DNA of 31,854 nt, from contig DASVQA010000237.1 of NCBI GenBank assembly GCA_036389375.1, positions 1-31,854 on the forward strand, written 5' to 3'. The notes beneath the pieces are model-generated. The model was not told where the DNA came from. It was given only the letters and a program-made list of their open reading frames with translations, and did not search any database. Source of the stretch: QHXQ01 sp036389375. Lineage in GTDB: Bacteria > Acidobacteriota > Blastocatellia > Pyrinomonadales > Pyrinomonadaceae. The position numbers and the translations under genes were made by a program. Shown piece after piece: positions 14,543 through 23,931 of the stretch. Within the stretch, counting starts at the first letter, position 1. Every line of letters starts with the position of its first letter.

Positions 14543-15087
14543 ACAGGAGTCGGCGCGGCGGCAGCAGATGACGTGTCAGGCGTTGGTCGTGCGCGAACAG
14601 CGTGTGCGGTGCGAACAAATGTGTACAGCCAAGCCTGTCTGTGTCCGCAGTAGTTGACAAGCGCGCATGCGGGCGCGCGTGTACACGCCGTTTGTTACGG
14701 TCATTATCGTGTCCGGCTTGGATGGTGGTTGCGCGGTACGTCAGTTGCCCCTGATCCGCGTGTGCTGATTGAGACCTCACTCCGCAAGCTTAGCCAGCAC
14801 GCCCGCGCGGCGTGCATAGCTTTCACCGCGTGTCCACCGGGCCTTTAAGCAGCCCCGCTTGCTTCCACGCAAATCCACCTTGTAAGGACTGCGCCGGACA
14901 AGCTTCAGCGAACATGGGTCGTTGGTTGATCGGAGTGTGCGCGCAAGTTAGCGCAGACACCGATCTGATTTAAGCGGCGGGCGCGAACAGTTCGCGCGAC
15001 GCACCCGCTTTGTGCCTGCACGACGCCGCGACGTACACACACGTGCGTGGGCGCGGCAGTAGCTTAACAGCGCGAGGAGAAAGTGAC
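14543..15087. other. Long intergenic region with two adjacent hairpins before the transthyretin-like gene
   Basis: No gene is supported in these 545 nt. Two inverted repeats lie back to back. 14928-14942 pairs with 14951-14965 (13 of 15, 8-nt loop). 14972-15010 folds with outer arms AAGCGG/CCGCTT and inner arms GCGCGAA/TTCGCGC. They end 77 nt before the start of the next gene, so they may form a structured mRNA leader or a regulatory site. A TTGACA-like box near 14654 has no acceptable -10 at the right distance. Confidence 0.5.
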
Positions 15088-16998
15088 ATGAGCCAAAGAC
15101 TTCAACATTGTACGATCAGGGGTTATCTCTACGGAATCATCTGTGCCGAGTTCGGCATCTACGACCGCATCGGCGGGGCCGAAATCTACGCCGTGCGTTC
15201 CCGGCAAAAAGAACCCACAGCCAACGCGACGGAAGAGGAGCGCGGCGATGCCAAACTGGTCATCCGCACCGTCGCCGAAGATGAACTGAAGCGCACCACT
15301 TCGGCGCAAGGCGTGATCGAGGGGCGGACGGACGAGCGCGGCTTCTTCTGTCTGACCGACCGAAGTTACGAGGGCGGCCTGCTCGACATCTACGTCTGCC
15401 TCAACTCCGTGCCGCTCACGGGCGAGCGGCCTGAGACGCGCCCGCTCAACCCGCGCGTCTGCCTCTTTCTCGGCACGTACGATCCGCGCCGGGGCCAAGA
15501 CTCGTGGCATCTGCGCCTCTTCATTCCGCAATCCATCTGGTGCGCGCTCAAGCGGCGCGCGGACGTGTGGACGGTGGCGGGGCGCGTCGCCACGTGCGAG
15601 GGCGACCATCCGCTCGGCCACGTCAAGGTCATCGCGCGCGACGTTGACGTTACGCAGGACGACCTGCTCGGCCAAGCCTTCACCAACAGTCTCGGCATCT
15701 TCCGCATAGACTATCCCGGCGCAGCCTTCCGGCAGGGCACAATCATTGACGTGGAACTCTTCGGCGGGCCCGACATCTTCTTCGAGGTGCAGGACGCGGG
15801 CGGCACGACGCTCTTAGCCGAGGATCGCAAGCAGGGGCGCAAACCGGGGCGCTGCGACAGCGGCCCGTGCAAGTGCGTCCGGCTGTGCGTGCCTCTGCCC
15901 GGCGACCCCGGCGAGGGCGATCTGCCGAGCGCGTGGATTCGTGTCGGCACGGCCTTCAAGATACCCGACTCGCCCGCAGCCCTGAACAACTTCGACGCCG
16001 AGGGCTATGCCGGCCCGGCCGCCAAGTTCGTCCTGACCGGCGCACCCGCCATGCGCGGCGGCGTGCCGCGTAAGACGGCGGGCGGTAATCCCATCGAGTT
16101 TCGCTTCCTCGTCGGCAACACGACGGCCGCGAACAACGCCGCCCCGCTCGACGTGAGCCACTTCACCCGCGTCGTCGGCGCAGGCCCCCTCGCTGATAAG
16201 AACCTGTTCGTGACGACCGAAATGGGCGACCTGTGGCGCGTCGTCACCTTCTCGCCCTACGTGACCGAGACCGTGACGATCTCCGCCATCCAGTCCGACC
16301 TCAGTCCCGAGGGCTGGCTCGACATCAATCAGGTCATCGTCAACCGCTTCATAGACGCGGGACGCGACCCGGCCGACATCGCGCTCTTTACCAGTTGGAT
16401 TCCGACCGGCGACATGATGAAGATCGACACGGCGGCGCTGCCGACTGCGCCGGACGTAGCGAACGGTGTGGCCGGGCCGGGCCAGCCCGTGCCGCCCGCA
16501 GACCGCATCCCCATCGAGAAGATGTCGCTCCGCTTCGAGACGCGCGACGCCACGACGCATCTGCCGCTCGCCGGTAGCGGCAAGACGCTCAACGCGATGA
16601 TCGTCAACAACAATCCCATCTTCCTCAAGGTGGCGATGAAGGAGCACCTCGACAGCGGCGACTTCTGCGGCGTCATCCACACGAGCGCACACGTCGCCTA
16701 CACCGTCTATCACCCGCACCTGCAAGCGGCCAGCATACAGATCTACAGCAACAACCTGTCCTACAACCACAACCTGAACGATCCGGAGCCGCCGGGCCCG
16801 CCGCCCCAACGCCTCCCGCTCAGCGGCAACACCAATCCGGCCATAGACAACATCAACCGGCCCGACCTGAACCTGCCGGGCCCGATGCACAAATGCACCT
16901 ACACCGTCATCCTGCGCGCGCAGTCGCGACGGCACACAGGCGGCGGTCAGATCGGTGGCGAGAGCGCCTTGCCGATCTCGTTCTTCTTTGAACCATAA
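15088..16998 (+). CDS. Large protein with transthyretin-like beta domains, function unknown
   Basis: This 636-residue protein has no signal peptide or membrane segment. Two regions resemble transthyretin/prealbumin-like beta sandwiches: residues ~8-130 (CTIRGYLYG ... GRTDERGFFCL ... LLDIYVCLNS) and ~170-265 (TVAGRVATCEGDHPLGHVKVIARD ... TNSLGIFRIDYP ... DIFFEVQDAGG). A Cys-rich hinge (GPCKCVRLCVPLP) leads to a ~350-residue C-terminal half of beta-rich sequence with no recognised family. That half ends in HTSAHVAYTVYHPHLQAASI, CTYTVILRAQSRR and a terminal PISFFFEP strand. The ATG at 15088 follows AGGAG at ~8 nt; 26 earlier in-frame codons lack a ribosome site. The gene stands alone between a structured leader and a strong terminator. 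I cannot assign a function. Confidence 0.8.
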   Translation: MSQRLQHCTIRGYLYGIICAEFGIYDRIGGAEIYAVRSRQKEPTANATEEERGDAKLVIRTVAEDELKRTTSAQGVIEGRTDERGFFCLTDRSYEGGLLDIYVCLNSVPLTGERPETRPLNPRVCLFLGTYDPRRGQDSWHLRLFIPQSIWCALKRRADVWTVAGRVATCEGDHPLGHVKVIARDVDVTQDDLLGQAFTNSLGIFRIDYPGAAFRQGTIIDVELFGGPDIFFEVQDAGGTTLLAEDRKQGRKPGRCDSGPCKCVRLCVPLPGDPGEGDLPSAWIRVGTAFKIPDSPAALNNFDAEGYAGPAAKFVLTGAPAMRGGVPRKTAGGNPIEFRFLVGNTTAANNAAPLDVSHFTRVVGAGPLADKNLFVTTEMGDLWRVVTFSPYVTETVTISAIQSDLSPEGWLDINQVIVNRFIDAGRDPADIALFTSWIPTGDMMKIDTAALPTAPDVANGVAGPGQPVPPADRIPIEKMSLRFETRDATTHLPLAGSGKTLNAMIVNNNPIFLKVAMKEHLDSGDFCGVIHTSAHVAYTVYHPHLQAASIQIYSNNLSYNHNLNDPEPPGPPPQRLPLSGNTNPAIDNINRPDLNLPGPMHKCTYTVILRAQSRRHTGGGQIGGESALPISFFFEP

Positions 16999-17050
16999 GC
17001 CGCGTGCGGCGGCGACAACTTAAACGCCGGCAAGACTCGGCCAACAACAA

Positions 17051-17098
17051 CCGGCGCGGCGTGCTCGCAACTTTAGAGCACGCCGCGCCGGCTCTTTT
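17051..17098 (+). terminator. Strong intrinsic terminator of the transthyretin-like gene
   Basis: A perfect 16-bp G+C-rich stem (17051-17066 with 17076-17091, 9-nt loop) is followed by CTCTTTT. It lies ~50 nt after the stop codon at 16998 and isolates this gene from lptD. Confidence 0.9.
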
Positions 17099-17139
17099 GC
17101 GGGCTGCTGTCTAGGCTTGGCTAAAATTTTGGTGCTTGC

Positions 17140-17169
17140 TTGTCGCTCGTCTCCGGCGCGTGCTAGCAT
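17140..17169 (+). promoter_or_regulatory. Candidate extended -10 promoter of lptD
   Basis: TTGTCG (17140-17145), an 18-nt spacer and TAGCAT (17164-17169), preceded by TG at the extended -10 position (TGCTAGCAT). It lies 40 nt before the inferred CTG start of lptD and after the previous gene's terminator. Confidence 0.4.
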
Positions 17170-17208
17170 CGGCGCGCTTTATCGCTCAGACAACGGAGGT
17201 CTGCGGCT

Positions 17209-19755
17209 CTGCGCGCCCGCGTTCTGTCATCCGCGCACAAGGCAAGGTTAATCAGCGCGCTGCGCTCTGCCGCGTGGCTGGCGTGCGTGTGCCTGTGGGC
17301 GAGCGCGCCGCCGGTGCGCGCGCAGCAGACGAATCCGGTCGAGCGACAGGTGACGAACCCCGTCACGGACACACCGAACGTTAATCCGTTACAGCAGGAG
17401 CAGCCCGTCCGTCCGCGTCAGACGACGACGCAGGGGCAGGTGACGCCCGCCTCGACCGAATCGTTCGAGGTTGATACCGACCGGCAGACCATTAGTGGCA
17501 AGTCGCCGGAGCGCATCTTCGTCTATGAGGGAAACGTTGATGCGCGCGTCGGCGTCTATCGCTTGCAGGCGGACAAGGTGACGGTTTACGAGTCGTCGAA
17601 TCGCGTCCTTGCCGAAGGCAACGTCGTCTTTGATCAGGGCGATCAGCAGCGCATCACGGGCACGCGCGCCGACTGGAACTACCGCACCAAACTCGGCTAC
17701 TTCGTCAACTCCACCGGCTTCACCAGCCGCACCGAAGATGGCACGGTCATGTACTTCACGGCCGATCAGGTCGAGAAGGTCGCCGCCAACAAGGTCGTTA
17801 TCATCAACGGCACGATCACCGCCTGCGACGAGGATGTGCCGAAGTGGAGTTTCAAAGCGAAGCGCGCCGAGATCAAATTGAACGACCGCTTTCGCGCGAA
17901 GGGATCGACGTTTCGCATCAAAAACGTGCCCGTCTTTTATCTGCCCTTCGTCTCCGTCTCGATCAAAAAGCGCGACCGCGCGTCGGGTTTGCTGACGCCG
18001 ACCTTCAGCGGCTCGAAGCTCAAGGGCTTTCGCATCTCGAACGCCTATTTCCAGACCTTAGGGCGGAGCGCCGACGTAACTTTCCGCAGCGACATCTTCA
18101 GTGCGCGGGGGTTAGGCTTCGGCGCAGACCTGCGCACGCGCGCCAACTCGCGCTCCTATTTCAATCTCGGCTTCTACACCGTCAAGGATCGCATCTTCGG
18201 GCCCAAAGCGGACGCCGCGCACCCGGATCAGGGCGGCTCGACCTTCTACATGGACGGCGTGCATTATTTCCCGAACGGCTTCCTCGCCGCGGCGGACGTA
18301 AACGTCACGTCGAACCTCGCGTTCCGGCAAATCTTCTCCGATTCAATTCAGCGCGCCATCTCTCCCGAAGAACGCTCGCAGGTCTTCGTCAACAAAAACG
18401 GCGGCGACTACAGCTTCAACTTCCTGATCCGCAATCAGGTCACGTCGCTGGCCAGCGTGCGCGAGCGCATCCGCCAACTGCCGTCCATCGAATTGGACAA
18501 GCGCCCGGCCCTTTTGCCGTTCGTCGAAAAACTGAAAGTCTATTTCTCGTTCGAGGGCGGCGTCTCCGGCATGAGCCGCAAAGAGACGGTGGACGATCTG
18601 GCCGCTTTTCAGGCCGCCGGCAACGCCAATCCGATCATCACGCCGTCGGTCGTGCAGCGGCTGGATTTTCACCCACGCTTCACGCTGCCCGTGCCCTTGG
18701 GCGGCGGCTGGTCTGCGACCGTGCTGGGCGGCGTGCGCTCGACCTTCTACTCGAACTCGCTCGATCCGCTGACGCGCCTCGTGCTCGGCCGCGACCGCAC
18801 GCGCAGCTACGGCGAATTTGAGTTCGACCTGCGCCCGCCCGCGCTGGCGCGCAACTTCTATCGCGGCGACAAATTCATGTTCCGCCACGTCATCGAGCCT
18901 TACGTCGTCTATCGCAAGATCGGCGGCATCTCGAACTTCGAGCAGATCATTCGCTTCGACTATACGGATGCCATCGCCAACACGAGCGAGATCGAGTATG
19001 GGCTGACGAACCGCTTCTTCACGCGCCGCTCGACCGAGCGCGTGGGCGGGCGCGCAGCTTCAGCGCAGGGCGCGAAAGCAGCACCTTTGACGAGCCAGCC
19101 TTACGAGGTCTTTTCGCTGACGGTGCGCGGCAAGTATTTCTTCGATCCATATTTCGGCGGCGCGCTCCAACCGGGCCGGCGCAACCAGTTTTATCCGGTC
19201 AACACCTTCTCCGGCTTCTCCTATGCCGGTGTGCCGCGCCGCTTCTCGCCGCTCAACATCGAAGCGCGTTACCGGCCGGGCCCGCAGATGTCCTTTGACG
19301 TGCGGACGGATTTCGACGTGCAGCACGCGGGCGTGCGTAACCTCGCCGTCAGCTACGGCATTAATAAGCCGCTCATACAGGCGTTTCAGACCTTTTATTA
19401 CACGCGCGCCTTAAACCTCGCGCCCAGCTTGCAGCAGTTTGCCGATGCGCGCGGCAAAGAGCCGGGCACTTTGAAGGGCGCACAGTGGAGTCCGTCCATC
19501 TTCGTCGGCAACATCTCGCGCGGCCTCTTCGGCGGCGCGGCCTTCTTCTTCGATTTCCAGAACCGGCCGGGCAAAAACTCGCCGCTCATCAGTTCCGTCT
19601 GGACGCTCGGCTACACGTGGGACTGCTGCGCCATCACGGCGCAGGACTTCAGCTACAACGTCGGCTTCCGCAACGAGAACCGCGTCGTCTTCAGTTTCCG
19701 CCTGAACGGCATCGGCACGTTCGGCACGGAACAGATCGGGCAGAACTTCCGCTAA
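17209..19755 (+). CDS. lptD: LPS-assembly outer-membrane protein LptD, apparent CTG start
   Basis: LptD is the outer-membrane barrel that inserts LPS into the outer leaflet with LptE. The frame encodes ~848 residues. After the signal peptide and a Gln/Pro/Thr-rich spacer comes an OstA/LptA-like beta-jellyroll (ERIFVYEGNVDARVG, LQADKVTVYESSNRVLAEGNVVF, ITGTRADWN). The N-terminal barrel signature follows (VPVFYLPFVSVSIKKRDRASGLLTPTFSGSKLKGF), then a long beta-barrel ending in YNVGFRNENRVVFSFRLNGIG. The Cys-Cys pair near the C-terminus (WDCCAIT) matches the conserved LptD disulfide site. Start: the first standard codon, GTG at 17287, would cut through the signal peptide. The frame upstream encodes a full one (RARVLSSAHKARLISALRS, then a hydrophobic core ending VRA). 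CTG at 17209 lies 9 nt after GGAGG. Confidence 0.9.
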   Translation: MRARVLSSAHKARLISALRSAAWLACVCLWASAPPVRAQQTNPVERQVTNPVTDTPNVNPLQQEQPVRPRQTTTQGQVTPASTESFEVDTDRQTISGKSPERIFVYEGNVDARVGVYRLQADKVTVYESSNRVLAEGNVVFDQGDQQRITGTRADWNYRTKLGYFVNSTGFTSRTEDGTVMYFTADQVEKVAANKVVIINGTITACDEDVPKWSFKAKRAEIKLNDRFRAKGSTFRIKNVPVFYLPFVSVSIKKRDRASGLLTPTFSGSKLKGFRISNAYFQTLGRSADVTFRSDIFSARGLGFGADLRTRANSRSYFNLGFYTVKDRIFGPKADAAHPDQGGSTFYMDGVHYFPNGFLAAADVNVTSNLAFRQIFSDSIQRAISPEERSQVFVNKNGGDYSFNFLIRNQVTSLASVRERIRQLPSIELDKRPALLPFVEKLKVYFSFEGGVSGMSRKETVDDLAAFQAAGNANPIITPSVVQRLDFHPRFTLPVPLGGGWSATVLGGVRSTFYSNSLDPLTRLVLGRDRTRSYGEFEFDLRPPALARNFYRGDKFMFRHVIEPYVVYRKIGGISNFEQIIRFDYTDAIANTSEIEYGLTNRFFTRRSTERVGGRAASAQGAKAAPLTSQPYEVFSLTVRGKYFFDPYFGGALQPGRRNQFYPVNTFSGFSYAGVPRRFSPLNIEARYRPGPQMSFDVRTDFDVQHAGVRNLAVSYGINKPLIQAFQTFYYTRALNLAPSLQQFADARGKEPGTLKGAQWSPSIFVGNISRGLFGGAAFFFDFQNRPGKNSPLISSVWTLGYTWDCCAITAQDFSYNVGFRNENRVVFSFRLNGIGTFGTEQIGQNFR

Positions 19756-20134
19756 AACTCCGCCCCTGCGCATTTGGTGCGTCGCCCGCGCCGCCCTTAT
19801 ACTCCTGTGCCCGCGTCTGCCGCCGCCATCTGACTGGCAAACTGCCAGACCCGGCGCGCGCCCGAACGCTTCGACTGCCTGAAAAACATCTGAAAAAGCG
19901 CAGGCGTGCGTACATCTGGCGCATGCGCCGGAGCATCTGAAGTTTGGTTGATTGGTGTCATTTCAGTTTCGCATTTATTCCCCCCAGACGGTTGCGGCAG
20001 GGCGGCGGCGTGCATTCGTGCCAGACAAGCGCGCCTGTCAGCGCGATCACCTCAGACGAGTTGAGCGTCAATAATTCCTCTCATATCTGGTCATCTGTTT
20101 AGCCAAACGCCCCCTAGTTGGGCAGGAGTTGAAG
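19756..20134. other. Intergenic region upstream of the subtilase gene
   Basis: No gene is supported in these 379 nt. A small inverted repeat (CTGGC...GCCAG) lies near 19834-19848. The 3' part is more A+T-rich than the surroundings and holds a weak promoter-like pair, TTGAGC (20061-20066) - 17 nt - TATCTG (20084-20089), about 45 nt before the subtilase start. No terminator with a T-run is seen after lptD. Confidence 0.4.
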
Positions 20135-23100
20135 ATGAAGTCAGTTTCCCCGGTTCGGCACGCGCCGCAGCGTGCTCGTGTTGCGCGGCGGCTCACGCTC
20201 TGGCTGAGTCTGCTCGTTATCGCCGCCGCCAGCCTGCCTTTCATCACGCACGGGCAACAAACCTCCAACGCCGATGAAGCCAAACAGCCCAGCGCCGCGC
20301 ATCCTGCATGGCAGACGCGCCACAAGGCCGATTTCCTGCCCGGCAGCGTCATCGTGCGCTTTCGCACGGACGCGGCGGCCGTGACGGCGGAACGCGGCAT
20401 CGCGGCCTTGAAGCTCGAAGACGGTGGTGAGACGGGCGCGCGCGTCGAGAAGTTTGTCGGCTCGGAACTCATCAAAGGCTTGCGCCTCGTCCATGTGGAA
20501 CCGGATCAGACGTTGGCGGCGGTCGCGGCCCTCAATGCCCGCCCCGACGTGCTCTACGCCGAGCCGAACTACGTGCGCTATCTCGACCGCACGCCGAGCG
20601 AACCGGAATTTACAAACCTCTGGGGCCTCAAGAACACGGGGCAGCCCGTCGTCGTCAACTACAACAGCGCGGGGCTGTGCCCCTCCTTCGGTCATCCGGG
20701 CCCGCCCTGCACCTTCGCCGCCGGCACGCCCGGCGCTGACATCAACGCCCCGCAGGCTTGGGACATCACAACCGGCAGTCGCAACGTCGTCGTCGGCATC
20801 ATTGACACCGGCATAGACATCAACCACCCCGACCTCGCCGCCAACATCTGGCAGAATCCCGGCGAAGTGCCCGGCAACGGCATAGACGACGACGGCAACG
20901 GCTTCGTGGACGACGTAAACGGCTGGAACTTTAGCCCCTGCACCAATCAGGCGGCCGGCGTGGCCTGCGGCAACAACAAGGTCTTCGGCGGCGACGCGAA
21001 TCCGCAAACTTATCCCACCGACCCGACCGACGATCACGGCACACACGTCGCCGGCACAATCGGCGCGGTCGGCAACAACGGCGTCGGCTCGGTCGGCATC
21101 AACTGGCAGGTCAGCCTGATGTCGATCAAAATCTTCGGCCCCAGCACCACCACCTCTGCCATCATCAACGCCTACGCCTACGCCAAGAAGATGCGCGACC
21201 TCTGGGATTCCTCCAACGGCGCGAAGGGCGCGAACATCCGCGTGCTCAATAACTCTTACGGCGGCCCCTCCTTCGCCTTCTCGGAACTCGACGGCATCCG
21301 CTCGCTCAACCCCAAGATTCTCTTTGTCGCTGCCGCCGGCAACGCCGCCGACGACAATGACAAGTTTCCGAACTATCCGTCGAACTACGACGTGCCGAAC
21401 CTGATCTCGGTCGCCGCGTCGAACCGCACCGAAGGCGTCGCCGGCTTCTCCAATTTCGGCCGGCACACCGTCCACCTCGCCGCGCCCGGCGAGTTGATCC
21501 TGAGCACCACGCCCGACGGCACTTATGATTTCTACGACGGCACTTCGATGGCGACGCCGCACGTCGTCGGCACGGCCGCGCTCGTCGTCGCCGCGAATCC
21601 GAACATCTCGACCGCTCGCCTGCGCGGCGCGCTGCTCTACAGCGGCGACGCGACCACAGCGGCCGGCGCGAAGACCTACACGCAGCGCCGTCTGAACGCA
21701 TACAAGGCCGTCTTGGCCGCGACCGAGGGCGACACGACCGCGCCCGCCGCGCCCGCCAGCCTGCGCGTGACGGCGCAGAACGGCCGCACCGTCTCGCTCG
21801 CGTGGACTGCGCCCGGCGACGATGCCAACACCGGCCAGGCCGCGCTCTACGAGTTGAGTTTCAACGACCCCGGCACGAGCCGCCGCATCTTCCTCGGCAC
21901 GAAGCTGCCGCAGACGGCCGGCACGGACGAGTTCGCCAACGTCACGCTGCCTTATCGGCACATCGCGGGCGTCGTCAGCATCAAGGCGATTGACAACGTC
22001 GGGAACGAGAGCCAACTGGCGAACGTCACGGTCACGCTCAACCCCGCGACGGCCGATCCGTACGTGCCCGCCGAGACGGCCGCCGCGCCGCTTACGACCG
22101 ACACGAGCGGCGCATTAGGCTTCCGCGCCGACGACGCCTATCGCACTTACAATTTCCCCAACGGTTTCAGCTTCCCCTTCTACGGGCAGACCTACACGTC
22201 CGTTGTCCTTTCGACGAACGGCATCATCTACTTCAACGGCATCCCCGCCGACAACGACGTGCCGAGCCTCGTCTCGTCGCTCGACAGCGTCGCCGCCATC
22301 GCCGGCATGTGGGACGACCTGCGCACGGATAGCGCGGGCGGCGACGTGTTCGTTGTCCAGCCCGACCCGACCCGCATCATCTTCCGTTGGGAAGGGAGAA
22401 CCTACAACGGCGATTCGGCCGAAGCGGGCTTCCCCTATAAGTTCGAGATCGAGTTGCGCAGCGACGGGACGAGTCAGGTGCGCTACGGCAGCGGCACGTC
22501 CGGCTTGAACACGAATCTCAATCCTGTGGTCGGCATCTCCGGCGGCTCGCCCGACGCTTACGTCGTCGCCTCGCACACGCGCGACCGCAGCACGCAGCTT
22601 GCGCCGATCAATCTGACCAACGCGCCGACCGTCACCTTCGCGCCGCGCAGCGGCTCGACGCCGACCGTGCAGTTCAGCGCGACGAGCTATAACGTTAATG
22701 AAGGCGACGGCAAGGTGACGCTGACCATCACGCGCACGGGCGATCTTTCAACGGCGGCGACCGTCAGCTATCAGACGATTGACGATCCCGCCGCCGTCTC
22801 GTGCGGCGATCAGACCAATAACCACAGCGCCGCCTATGCCCGCTGCGACTACGCGACCGGCGTTGACACGCTCACTTTCGCCCCCGGTCAGGCATCGCGC
22901 ACGCTGACCATCCCGATCATTGACGACGGGCATTTCGAGATCACCGAAAGCTTTCAGGTCGCGCTCTCAGGCGCAAGCGTGGGCCTCGCGCTCAACACGC
23001 CCGCCATCGCAACCGTCACGATCACCGACAACGATACGGCCACCACGCCGAACCCGATCCTGCTCAACAACACGGCGGGTTACACCTTCTTTATCCGCCA

Positions 23101-23833
23101 GCAGTATCTCGATTTCCTCTCGCGCGAACCCGACGCACCGGGTCTCAATGCCTATCTCAACCTGATGAACGGCTGCCCGGACGTGAACAATCTTGATCCA
23201 AACGCGGCGTCCGCCGGCTGCGACCGCATCGCCGTCTCAAACTCGTTCTTCGGCTCGCAGGAGTTTCAGTTGAAGGGGCTTTACGTCTTCCGCTTCTACA
23301 AGGTCGCCTTCAACCGTCTGCCGCAATACGCCGAGATCGTGCCCGACATGCGTGCCGTCACAGGCAGCACGGGCGCGGAGGTCTTCCAGAAGAAGGCGGC
23401 GTTCGCCAACGCGTTCGCGCAGCGACAGGAGTTCACCGATATCTTCAGCGGGCTGACGAACGGGCAGTTCGTCGCGGCGCTCCTCGGTCGCTACAATCTG
23501 ACGCAAATCACAACGCCCGACCCCAACGCGCCCGACGGCACGGCGAAAGTCACGCTGACCAGCAACGACCTGACGACGCAACTCAACACCAACAATCTGA
23601 CGCGGGCGCAGGTCTTACGCGCCATTGCGGATTCGGACGAGGTCTTTAACGCCGAGTTCAACAAAGCCTACGTGGCCATGCAGTATTACGGTTATCTGCG
23701 CCGGACGCCCGAGACCGGCGGCTACAATGCTTGGCTCACGTTCCTGAACGAGCATCCGACGGACTTCCGCACCATGGTCAACGGCTTTATGAATTCGCAG
23801 GAGTACCGGCTCAGATTCGGGCTGATACAGTAA
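20135..23833 (+). CDS. Secreted multidomain subtilase (S8) with Calx-beta and DUF4214 modules
   Basis: This 1232-residue exported serine protease has a signal peptide (residues ~20-40), a propeptide with the fervidolysin-like PGSVIVRFR strand (~70-145), then an S8 catalytic domain. The triad is D224 (GIIDTGID), H301 (DDHGTHVAG) and S471 (GTSMATPH). An Asp/Gly-rich insert (NGIDDDGNGFVDDVNGWN) typical of Ca-binding subtilases is present. Downstream come a fibronectin-III-like domain (~540-640), a beta-rich domain (~650-840, GFSFPFYGQTYTSVVLSTNG) and a Calx-beta repeat (~855-980, VNEGDGKVTLTITRTGD ... TVTITDND). The C-terminal DUF4214 module (~995-1232) has YLDFLSREPDAPG and MNSQEYRLRFG. ATG at 20135 follows AGGAG at 6 nt. 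It probably degrades extracellular protein; DUF4214 may anchor it. Confidence 0.92.
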   Translation: MKSVSPVRHAPQRARVARRLTLWLSLLVIAAASLPFITHGQQTSNADEAKQPSAAHPAWQTRHKADFLPGSVIVRFRTDAAAVTAERGIAALKLEDGGETGARVEKFVGSELIKGLRLVHVEPDQTLAAVAALNARPDVLYAEPNYVRYLDRTPSEPEFTNLWGLKNTGQPVVVNYNSAGLCPSFGHPGPPCTFAAGTPGADINAPQAWDITTGSRNVVVGIIDTGIDINHPDLAANIWQNPGEVPGNGIDDDGNGFVDDVNGWNFSPCTNQAAGVACGNNKVFGGDANPQTYPTDPTDDHGTHVAGTIGAVGNNGVGSVGINWQVSLMSIKIFGPSTTTSAIINAYAYAKKMRDLWDSSNGAKGANIRVLNNSYGGPSFAFSELDGIRSLNPKILFVAAAGNAADDNDKFPNYPSNYDVPNLISVAASNRTEGVAGFSNFGRHTVHLAAPGELILSTTPDGTYDFYDGTSMATPHVVGTAALVVAANPNISTARLRGALLYSGDATTAAGAKTYTQRRLNAYKAVLAATEGDTTAPAAPASLRVTAQNGRTVSLAWTAPGDDANTGQAALYELSFNDPGTSRRIFLGTKLPQTAGTDEFANVTLPYRHIAGVVSIKAIDNVGNESQLANVTVTLNPATADPYVPAETAAAPLTTDTSGALGFRADDAYRTYNFPNGFSFPFYGQTYTSVVLSTNGIIYFNGIPADNDVPSLVSSLDSVAAIAGMWDDLRTDSAGGDVFVVQPDPTRIIFRWEGRTYNGDSAEAGFPYKFEIELRSDGTSQVRYGSGTSGLNTNLNPVVGISGGSPDAYVVASHTRDRSTQLAPINLTNAPTVTFAPRSGSTPTVQFSATSYNVNEGDGKVTLTITRTGDLSTAATVSYQTIDDPAAVSCGDQTNNHSAAYARCDYATGVDTLTFAPGQASRTLTIPIIDDGHFEITESFQVALSGASVGLALNTPAIATVTITDNDTATTPNPILLNNTAGYTFFIRQQYLDFLSREPDAPGLNAYLNLMNGCPDVNNLDPNAASAGCDRIAVSNSFFGSQEFQLKGLYVFRFYKVAFNRLPQYAEIVPDMRAVTGSTGAEVFQKKAAFANAFAQRQEFTDIFSGLTNGQFVAALLGRYNLTQITTPDPNAPDGTAKVTLTSNDLTTQLNTNNLTRAQVLRAIADSDEVFNAEFNKAYVAMQYYGYLRRTPETGGYNAWLTFLNEHPTDFRTMVNGFMNSQEYRLRFGLIQ

Positions 23834-23931
23834 AGAGCAGGCTGAAGGCTAAGGGCTGAGAGTTGAAAAGGACAACTGAACCCGGTTGAACTTTTCACGC
23901 CCCAGTCCTTAGCCTTCAGCCCTTTCCTCTT
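23833..23931. terminator. Long imperfect hairpin after the subtilase gene
   Basis: Nested inverted repeats begin at the subtilase stop: AAGAG/CTCTT, a perfect 15-bp pair (23840-23854 with 23907-23921), and TGAAAAG/CTTTTCA (23864-23870 with 23891-23897) around a 20-nt loop. The internal segments of 9 nt on each side are unpaired but equal in length. No T-run follows directly. It may terminate transcription or be a dispersed palindromic repeat of the GGCTGAAGGCTAAGG type. The remaining ~210 nt up to 24143 show no gene. Confidence 0.6.

Noticed and set aside
14654..14690. TTGACA box as a promoter in the region after lpxB
   Set aside because: The nearest -10-like sequence (TGTACA) is 20 nt away and poor, and no gene starts nearby.
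15814..16935. 373-residue minus-strand ORF opposite the transthyretin-like gene
   Set aside because: No ribosome site, no domain, and composition typical of an antisense frame in G+C-rich coding DNA.
20141..22015. 624-residue minus-strand ORF opposite the subtilase
   Set aside because: Val/Arg/Gly/Asp-biased shadow; the catalytic triad on the plus strand settles the coding strand.
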